Below are positions 1-4,619 of a stretch of DNA of 6,676 nucleotides, in pieces. The stretch is from an uncultured Chitinophagaceae bacterium. GTDB taxonomy: Bacteria; Bacteroidota; Bacteroidia; Chitinophagales; Chitinophagaceae. Numbering within the stretch: the stretch's first letter is position 1; each line of letters starts with the position of its first letter. The notes beneath the pieces were generated by a model that searched no databases, was not told where the DNA came from, and was given only the letters and a program-made list of their open reading frames with translations. The DNA lies in assembly GCA_946885665.1 (NCBI GenBank), contig CAMPGT010000220.1:1-6676 (forward strand), in the 5' to 3' direction. Made by a program: the position numbers and the translations under genes.

Positions 1-10
1 GTCTCACGTG

Positions 11-130
11 TCCCCCGCTGGCGGGAGTGGCGCAAAACACTGGATTTATATCCCCCGCTGGCGGGGGTGGCGCGAAACACTGGATTTATATCCCCCGCTG
101 GCGGGGGTGGCGCGAAGCGCCGGGGGTGGA
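11..130. repeat. Three-unit, 40-bp-period tandem repeat of hairpins
   Basis: Units begin at 11, 51 and 91. Units 1 and 2 differ at two of 40 positions (26 A versus 66 G, and 34 A versus 74 G). Unit 3 matches unit 2 for its first 26 bases and then changes sequence. Each unit opens with CCCCCGC-TG-GCGGGGG, a 7-bp perfect inverted repeat with a 2-base loop. In unit 1 the change at 26 breaks one pair. Units 1 and 2 end in the AT-richer tail ACACTGGATTTATA. Unit 3 instead completes a second stem. On the purB strand this array is the immediate 3' untranslated region, where such stems could stabilise the mRNA end. No T-run follows them, so it is not a standard intrinsic terminator. Confidence 0.9.
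92..121. repeat. Double-hairpin terminal repeat unit
   Basis: Two perfect stems lie back to back. The first is CCCCCGC (92-98) / GCGGGGG (101-107) with loop TG. The second is GGCGC (109-113) / GCGCC (117-121) with loop GAA. A further GGGGG at 122-126 could compete with 103-107 for pairing to the C-run at 92-96, giving an alternative longer-range fold. Only this third unit has both stems. The two preceding units keep the 5' arm of the second stem and lose its 3' arm. Confidence 0.85.
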
Positions 131-135
131 CCGTC

Positions 136-1476
136 TCACGCCTGCACTCCCGTATAATTCTGCGGAGTGATCCTTTTCAATTCTTTCTTCACGGCAGCAG
201 AAACCTTCAGCTTATCAATAAATGCGTGGAGCGATTGCTTGTTTATCCCCGACTTTCCGCGCGTAAGCTGCTTCAACGCTTCATAGGGCTCCGGAAAATT
301 TTCTCTCCTTAAAATAGTTTGAATGGCTTCAGCAACAACCGCCCAGTTATTCTCCAGGTCGTCATCTATTTTTTCCTGGTTCAGCACCAGCTTCGACAAT
401 CCCTTTTCAATGGAACGGAACGCAAGGATCGTGTGTGCAAAAGGCACACCTATGTTGCGCAGCACAGTGGAATCGGTAAGGTCGCGCTGCAACCTTGAAA
501 CGGGCAGCTTCATGGCAAGATGATCGAACAGGGCGTTGGCAATGCCGAGATTGCCTTCGGCATTTTCAAAATCGATGGGATTGACTTTATGCGGCATAGC
601 CGACGATCCCACTTCGCCTTCCCGCAGCCGTTGCTTGAAGTAGTCCATTGAAATATAGGTCCAGATGTCGCGGCAGAGGTCGGTGAGGATATTGTTGATC
701 CTGCGCATGCCATCGAAATGGGCTGCGAGGTTGTCGTAGTGTTCGATCTGCGTGGTGTATTGCTGGCGTTGCAAGCCAAGTGTTCCTTCAACAAATTCAT
801 TCGCGATTTTGATCCAGTCTTTTTTGGGATAGGCCACATGATGCGCGTTGAAATTGCCGGTGGCCCCACCGAACTTTGCCGAAAACGGAATCTGTATGAA
901 GAGTTCTACCTGGTTCTCGATCCTTTCAATGAACACCATCAACTCTTTGCCGAGCTTTGTGGGGCTGGCGGGCTGACCGTGGGTTCGCGCCAGCATGGAT
1001 ATGTCCTGCCATTCGTTCGCCAGCAGCTCCAACTGCCGCTTCAGGTTTAGCAGCGACGGCAGGTATTCGAATTCAACGGCATGTTTCCATGACAGGGGTA
1101 TCGCCGTGTTATTGATATCCTGCGAAGTGAGCCCGAAATGCACCCATTCTTTCAGATCCGCCGCTTTTGCTTTTTCCAGTCTTTTCTTTACAAAATATTC
1201 CACCGCCTTAACATCATGGTTCGTAATGGCTTCGGTGGCTTTTACCTCGGCGGCATCCTCCTGTGTAAATTGATCCGTCATCTTTTTCAGCGCCGACCTG
1301 GCAGCAGCACTCAGCTTAAAAAATTTATTCTCGCCGAGAAAAAGAAAATATTCCGCTTCGATCATTATCCTGTACCTGATCAATGCAAACTCTGAGAAAT
1401 ATTCATCGAGGTGATGCAATTGTTTTCTGTAGCGTCCATCGATAGGGGAGATAGCTGTGAGCGAATTCAGTTCCAT
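136..1476 (-). CDS. purB: Adenylosuccinate lyase
   Basis: PurB is a cytoplasmic enzyme of purine synthesis. It releases fumarate twice: from SAICAR to give AICAR, and from adenylosuccinate to give AMP. The 446-aa product belongs to the fumarase/aspartase superfamily and follows the E. coli PurB type closely from its first residues (MELNSLTAISPIDGRY). Visible motifs are NHDVKAVEYF at 86-95, TSQDINN at 117-123, RTHGQPA at 164-170 with the probable general-acid histidine H166, and the flexible-loop signature SSAMPHKVNP at 291-300, whose serine pair includes the probable catalytic base. RDLTDSTVLRN follows at 331-341. The protein ends at NYTG plus three residues, about ten shorter than E. coli; this is, from memory, usual for Bacteroidota rather than a truncation. 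The ATG at 1476 aligns with the family start. The gene is divergent from mqnA, and its stop codon lies inside the repeat GTCTCACG at 133-140. Identification is secure. Confidence 0.98.
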   Translation of the reverse strand: MELNSLTAISPIDGRYRKQLHHLDEYFSEFALIRYRIMIEAEYFLFLGENKFFKLSAAARSALKKMTDQFTQEDAAEVKATEAITNHDVKAVEYFVKKRLEKAKAADLKEWVHFGLTSQDINNTAIPLSWKHAVEFEYLPSLLNLKRQLELLANEWQDISMLARTHGQPASPTKLGKELMVFIERIENQVELFIQIPFSAKFGGATGNFNAHHVAYPKKDWIKIANEFVEGTLGLQRQQYTTQIEHYDNLAAHFDGMRRINNILTDLCRDIWTYISMDYFKQRLREGEVGSSAMPHKVNPIDFENAEGNLGIANALFDHLAMKLPVSRLQRDLTDSTVLRNIGVPFAHTILAFRSIEKGLSKLVLNQEKIDDDLENNWAVVAEAIQTILRRENFPEPYEALKQLTRGKSGINKQSLHAFIDKLKVSAAVKKELKRITPQNYTGVQA

Positions 1477-1493
1477 GTAAATGCTTTAAAATT

Positions 1494-1504
1494 GCCCGCC
1501 GGGC
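1494..1504. promoter_or_regulatory. GC-rich palindrome in the purB-mqnA divergent spacer
   Basis: GCCCG-C-CGGGC is a perfect inverted repeat with a single central base, set in otherwise AT-rich sequence. It ends two bases before the mqnA promoter box and lies in the probable 5' leader of purB. It could be an operator-like site or a small leader hairpin. No known regulator is recognised, and chance is possible in a GC-biased genome. Confidence 0.35.
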
Positions 1505-1506
1505 TT

Positions 1507-1514
1507 TAACTTTG
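1507..1514 (+). promoter_or_regulatory. Bacteroidota -7 promoter box for mqnA (TAACTTTG)
   Basis: TAACTTTG matches the Bacteroidota primary-sigma -7 consensus TAnnTTTG exactly and ends 19 bases before the mqnA start codon. Transcription would begin near 1518-1521, leaving a leader of only about 13-16 nt with no Shine-Dalgarno sequence, as is common in this phylum. The expected -33 TTG is poor: the nearest, at 1492-1494, is only 12 bases upstream instead of the usual roughly 17-23. For purB on the opposite strand the best candidate is TAATTTTA (complement of 1520-1527), one base off consensus and without a -33 partner. Confidence 0.6.
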
Positions 1515-1533
1515 CGCCGTAAAATTAAACTAA

Positions 1534-2289
1534 TTGAAGAAGATAAAGGTTGGAATAGTCAATTATCTGAACACTGCTCCTTTGATCTACGGATTACAGA
1601 ATGGCCCGGTGATGAATGAAATAGAACTCATCCCCGATTATCCTTCAAAACTTGCCGACGGACTGATCGGCGGATCCATTGATGTGGGTCTCGTGCCGGT
1701 TGCCGTTATTCCGCATTTGGACCAGTGGTGGCTGGTGGGCAATCATTGCATTGGCGCCGATGGTTCCGTAGCCTCTGTTTGCATATTCAGTGAGGTGCCT
1801 ATCGAAAGCGTGACGAAAATAATACTCGATTACCAAAGCCGCACTTCGGTTGAATTGGCAAAAGTGCTGGTCACTGATTACTGGAAGTTGAATGTTGCAC
1901 TGGAAGATGCAGTTGCAGGATTTGAAGACCAGGTGAAAGGAACAACGGCTGCCCTGATCATCGGTGATCGCGCACTGAAACAGAGAAAAGTTTCGCCATA
2001 TTGTTATGACTTGGCAGAAGCATGGAAAAATTTTACCGGCCTTCCGTTCGTGTTTGCGGCCTGGGTGAGCAATAAACCTCTCGACGAGCGTTTTGTAAAG
2101 ATGTTTGACGATGCCAACGCATATGGCGTAAAACACATTGCAGAAGTAACGGCATCGCTCGATAACGATCTTTTCGATCTCGATGAATATTTCCGCAAAC
2201 ACATCAGCTATTCTCTTGATGCAAATAAAAAGAAGGCGCTGAAGAAGTTCCTGCAATATCTCGATTATTCCATCAACGTACCCGTGTAG
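1534..2289 (+). CDS. mqnA: Chorismate dehydratase (menaquinone synthesis, futalosine pathway)
   Basis: MqnA removes water from chorismate to give 3-[(1-carboxyvinyl)oxy]benzoate, the first committed step of the futalosine route to menaquinone. It is a soluble cytoplasmic enzyme with a periplasmic-binding-protein-like fold. The 251-aa product shows the family pattern: VNYLNTAPL at 9-17, YPSKLADGL at 36-44, SIDVGLVPVA at 48-57, GADGSVASV at 74-82, LIIGDRAL at 141-148, and DLAEAWKNFTGLPFVFAAW at 159-177. Length is at the short end of the family, as in other Bacteroidota as far as I recall. The start is TTG at 1534. The codon directly before it is TAA in frame and the next in-frame ATG comes 26 codons later, beyond the conserved VNYLN motif, so TTG is forced. 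No other mqn gene is in the window. The sister enzyme MqnD is less likely given the GDRAL and DGSVASV motifs. Confidence 0.93.
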   Translation: MKKIKVGIVNYLNTAPLIYGLQNGPVMNEIELIPDYPSKLADGLIGGSIDVGLVPVAVIPHLDQWWLVGNHCIGADGSVASVCIFSEVPIESVTKIILDYQSRTSVELAKVLVTDYWKLNVALEDAVAGFEDQVKGTTAALIIGDRALKQRKVSPYCYDLAEAWKNFTGLPFVFAAWVSNKPLDERFVKMFDDANAYGVKHIAEVTASLDNDLFDLDEYFRKHISYSLDANKKKALKKFLQYLDYSINVPV

Positions 2290-2298
2290 CAATTTTTG
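2290..2298. other. 9-bp convergent junction between mqnA and the secreted-protein gene
   Basis: The mqnA TAG ends at 2289, and the TGA of the leftward gene occupies 2299-2301. The gap reads CAATTTTTG and has no room for a hairpin terminator. A weak inverted repeat, AAGGG/CCCTT (2308-2312/2320-2324), lies just inside the leftward gene. Confidence 0.8.
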
Positions 2299-4578
2299 TC
2301 AGCGAATAAGGGTCAACATCCCTTTGTGGCTGACTAGCCCGCACACGGTGGCTGCCCTTAACTTGTAAATGTATCCGCCCTCGGGCTGCGGAATTCCGTT
2401 GACAGTACCGTCCCAACATTCAGAAGCGTTCTTGGTGGAGAATACCATTTGGCCCCAGCGGTTGTAAATCATGAATTGCTCCACATCTGCATCGCCCCAC
2501 CGCGCAATGCCAAAACAATCGTTTTTGCCGTCGCCGTTTGGTGTGAAGGCGTTTGGTAATGACGATAGTTCGCGGACCGAGTGGACGGTCACGTTAATAT
2601 TGATGAGGGTATCGTAATTACAGGAGTTTTCGCTGATGTTGACGGTGTACGTAGTGCTTGAAGAAGGAGAAGCGGTGATGGTAGGCGAAGAAACGCCGGG
2701 TAATGGCGTGTTGGTTGTCCATCTATATTCATCTCCTCCGGCTGCCGTAAGCGTGACCTGCCCTCCCTGGCAAATGTTCGTGCTCCCTGTAACGGAAAAT
2801 AACGGCCGCGGCAGTACGGTGATCTTCACCGAATCCTCTGACGCACAATCGTTACCTGCCGCCGATACTTTCACTTTGTACAACCGGTCAACAGCAGTGA
2901 CAGCCACCGGGTTTGCACTGTTTACATCATTCAGGCCTGTTGTGGGTGTCCATTGGTAACCTGTACCTCCGGTAGCTTGCAGGTGAACCGGTGAGCCGCT
3001 GCATATTAATGTGTCGTTGCTAATGGAAACGCGGGGTTTGGATTTTACGGTAATATGAATGCTGTCGGTAATGGGTTCAGCGCGGCCCTCAACGGTGGAT
3101 TTTACGTAGTACACAATACTTGCCGGCGCGGTAGTTATCGGTGCAGCGGACGTTGGATCGTCGAGGTATGTTGCCGGCGACCATTCGTAGGTAGTGGCGG
3201 GTAGCGTGTTTATCCGGAGCGGCGAACCTTCGCAAAGCGTCGTGTCGTTTTGGATGATCAGGCTGTCGTAGCATGCCACAATGTAAATTTCTTTGCAGAA
3301 GCCGGATGAAACCGGCATGCCCTCGTCGGCCTTCAATTCAATGATGTACGATCCCGGTTTGCTGTACTGTATGGTGGGTGGATCCTCGAGGTCTGACATG
3401 GCGATATTCACGTTGCTGCAATTGCTGAGACTTATGCGAGTGATCGTACTGTTATTCTTGTTCACCGCGAATGCGCAGAAATCGTTGCCCACTTTTTGAA
3501 AAGGCGTGATGCAGTTGGGAAGGTCCATGTTTCCTGCGGTGTGATTGATACCCGCGCTCGGTAAATTTTCATAGTTGTTGCCAAAGCCGAGCTTGATAAC
3601 TGAATTGTATTGCGGATGACCATTGAGTACAAAGGCGGAAATCTGGTCGCATGTCGTTAAGAACGCAAGATCCTGTGGCGACTGCAGCGAATTTCCGGCA
3701 TTACCGAAATTGGATGCTGTTGGTAAACCCGACAATGAGTTGGTGAAGTCGAGGCGCGTAATCGTATAAAAGCCATTGATCCTTGTTTCATCGAAGCCGT
3801 TTGTGATGAACAGCCGCCAGATGCCGCCGTCGTTAACGGCGGCGATTCCAAGGGGATAGGCGAGGTTTCCGAGGTTGCCGAGATTGTTTCCTGTGGGCGG
3901 ATTTTCGAAACTGCTGGTAAAATTGAATTGCGTGATGCTATTGGATTCGGCGTTTACGGTAAAGCCATACCAGGTATTATTTTCCCTGATGAGTTGAAGA
4001 TCTCTCGGGTCGTACATGTTTCCCTGGTTGCCCCAGTTTTTAATAGCGGGTGAAGGGTTTTTTATGTTGGTGCCGAATGAAATGATCAGCAACCGGGGGC
4101 TTGCACCTCCGGGCGGATAACCGGCTACGATGACGGCGTACCATTCGCCTTCGTTTTGCACTACCTGTATGCCACCGTTTCCCGCTACTGATGGCAGCGT
4201 GCCACTGAAGTTGCCGAGGTTGAAGGCTGTAGGAATGTTGAACAGGCTGTTGCCAAAGTCCAGCCGCACCAGGTTGCCGCTTTTATAGTTGGTGACAAAG
4301 CCGAAGTAGTCGTCGCCGGATTTGACGATGTCCATGTAAGCCGGTTGGTCGAGGAGGCCGGAAAAGTTGCCGAGATTGAATGCTGTGGGTGCCTGGTTGG
4401 CATTGGGTGCGCAGAAGTTCCAGCGATAGGTGGTGGCGTTGGTGGAGGTGTTGGTGATGTTGATTTCGTCGCCTGTGCATGCGGTATCCGGCGCATTGAA
4501 TCCCGCAATTACATTTTGTGCCTTTAACGGGAACGGCATTGCGGCAATGTACGCGATGCATAGTAGTGTCCACTTCAT
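2299..4578 (-). CDS. Secreted PKD/propeller/Ig-repeat protein with T9SS type-B sorting domain
   Basis: This complete 759-aa protein is probably exported through Sec and then moved across the outer membrane by the type IX secretion system. Residues 1-20 are a signal peptide (K2, hydrophobic core, likely cut at LKA|Q). Residues 24-56 look like the first half of a PKD-like domain, ending YRWNFC where WDFG is usual. Residues 65-389 carry six repeats of 49-61 residues built on NLGN...P...W(Y)xF..N...ITRLDFGNSL..P. Residues 396-434 supply the PKD second half (IQYSKPGSYIIELK). Three Ig-like modules follow at about 437-511, 514-590 and 591-665, each with a CxG motif near its start, then W.P or W.T. 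Residues 671-759 are the gliding-associated C-terminal domain (LPNAFTPNGDGKND, IYNRWGQ, CWDG, final LIR). It is the second gene of a tandem paralogous pair. A surface or adhesin-like role is inferred from architecture only; the ligand is unknown. Confidence 0.9.
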   Translation of the reverse strand: MKWTLLCIAYIAAMPFPLKAQNVIAGFNAPDTACTGDEINITNTSTNATTYRWNFCAPNANQAPTAFNLGNFSGLLDQPAYMDIVKSGDDYFGFVTNYKSGNLVRLDFGNSLFNIPTAFNLGNFSGTLPSVAGNGGIQVVQNEGEWYAVIVAGYPPGGASPRLLIISFGTNIKNPSPAIKNWGNQGNMYDPRDLQLIRENNTWYGFTVNAESNSITQFNFTSSFENPPTGNNLGNLGNLAYPLGIAAVNDGGIWRLFITNGFDETRINGFYTITRLDFTNSLSGLPTASNFGNAGNSLQSPQDLAFLTTCDQISAFVLNGHPQYNSVIKLGFGNNYENLPSAGINHTAGNMDLPNCITPFQKVGNDFCAFAVNKNNSTITRISLSNCSNVNIAMSDLEDPPTIQYSKPGSYIIELKADEGMPVSSGFCKEIYIVACYDSLIIQNDTTLCEGSPLRINTLPATTYEWSPATYLDDPTSAAPITTAPASIVYYVKSTVEGRAEPITDSIHITVKSKPRVSISNDTLICSGSPVHLQATGGTGYQWTPTTGLNDVNSANPVAVTAVDRLYKVKVSAAGNDCASEDSVKITVLPRPLFSVTGSTNICQGGQVTLTAAGGDEYRWTTNTPLPGVSSPTITASPSSSTTYTVNISENSCNYDTLININVTVHSVRELSSLPNAFTPNGDGKNDCFGIARWGDADVEQFMIYNRWGQMVFSTKNASECWDGTVNGIPQPEGGYIYKLRAATVCGLVSHKGMLTLIR
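2302..2568 (-). other. T9SS type-B C-terminal sorting domain (first paralog)
   Basis: Residues 671-759 of the complete protein match the gliding-motility-associated C-terminal domain (TIGR04131/CHU_C type). Visible are LPNAFTPNGDGKNDCFGI, then IYNRWGQMVFS, ECWDGTVNG, GGYIYKL, and the terminal strand LTLIR at the stop. In this family the domain directs export by the PorU/PorV machinery and is normally processed. Cysteines at 687, 721 and 746 are also present in the neighbouring paralog. Confidence 0.9.
3277..4518 (-). other. PKD-like domain interrupted by a six-repeat propeller-like insert
   Basis: The first PKD half is residues 21-56 (4411-4518), with the DTACTGDEINITNTSTN strand pattern ending in WNFC. 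The second half is residues 396-434 (3277-3393), with the IQY..PGSYIIEL strand pair and a closing FCKE. Between them, residues 65-389 (3412-4386) form six repeats starting at about 65, 117, 178, 229, 287 and 341. Blade length and the W/Y-x-F plus ITRLDF strand motifs suggest a six-bladed beta-propeller. C34 and C428 could pair as in other PKD-like domains, and C56 and C387 sit at the two insertion edges. The fold is inferred from pattern, not from a structure search. Confidence 0.65.
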
Positions 4579-4619
4579 GCGTTAGGCCCGCCACAGGTTT
4601 ACAGCAATTTATCGAATTC
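4579..4619 (-). other. 41-bp spacer between the tandem paralogs
   Basis: This short gap between the upstream TGA (4620-4622) and the downstream ATG at 4578 contains no complete TAnnTTTG box, no strong hairpin and no Shine-Dalgarno sequence. The two genes are therefore most simply read as one leftward transcription unit with the partial gene first. Confidence 0.6.

Larger units (their letters stand above)
9..132. mobile_element. Candidate small non-autonomous palindromic element (MITE/REP-like) with 8-bp flanking repeats
   Basis: This 124-bp GC-rich non-coding block is bounded by GTCTCACG at 1-8 and again at 133-140, as expected of a target-site duplication. Its ends are imperfectly inverted: the left end reads TGTCCCCCGC, and the reverse complement of the right end reads GGTCCACCCCCGG. 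The interior consists of hairpin units and has no coding capacity of its own. The right flanking copy contains the TGA stop of purB, so the insertion left the coding sequence intact. Repeats of this CCCCCGC-TG-GCGGGGG type are, from memory, frequent between genes in Chitinophagaceae, but I cannot check copy number here. Because the window begins at the first base of the left copy, the true left boundary is uncertain. It could instead be the edge of a longer repeat array. Confidence 0.4.

Noticed and set aside
11..130. Possible CRISPR array
   Set aside because: The 40-bp units are repeated whole, with no unique spacers between repeats, only three units, and no cas genes nearby.
11..130. G-quadruplex from the GGGGG runs
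   Set aside because: The long G-runs are 15-40 bases apart and each is better explained as a hairpin arm pairing with a C-run.
510..869. Overlapping minus-strand frame inside purB
   Set aside because: It is an alternative frame of a confidently identified enzyme gene, with low-complexity composition and no family match.
1645..2292. Long open frame on the minus strand opposite mqnA (215 codons)
   Set aside because: It lies antisense to a well-identified gene, has no recognisable family or domain pattern, and starts at a TTG in the convergent gap.
2308..2324. Intrinsic terminator AAGGG/CCCTT
   Set aside because: It is a weak 5-bp stem with a 7-base loop inside the coding end of the leftward gene, has no adjacent T-run of useful length, and is not conserved at the matching place in the paralog.
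4515..4578. Lipoprotein signal in the complete secreted protein
   Set aside because: The cysteine at residue 7 lies too close to the start and before the hydrophobic core ends; LKA|Q fits ordinary signal peptidase I cleavage.
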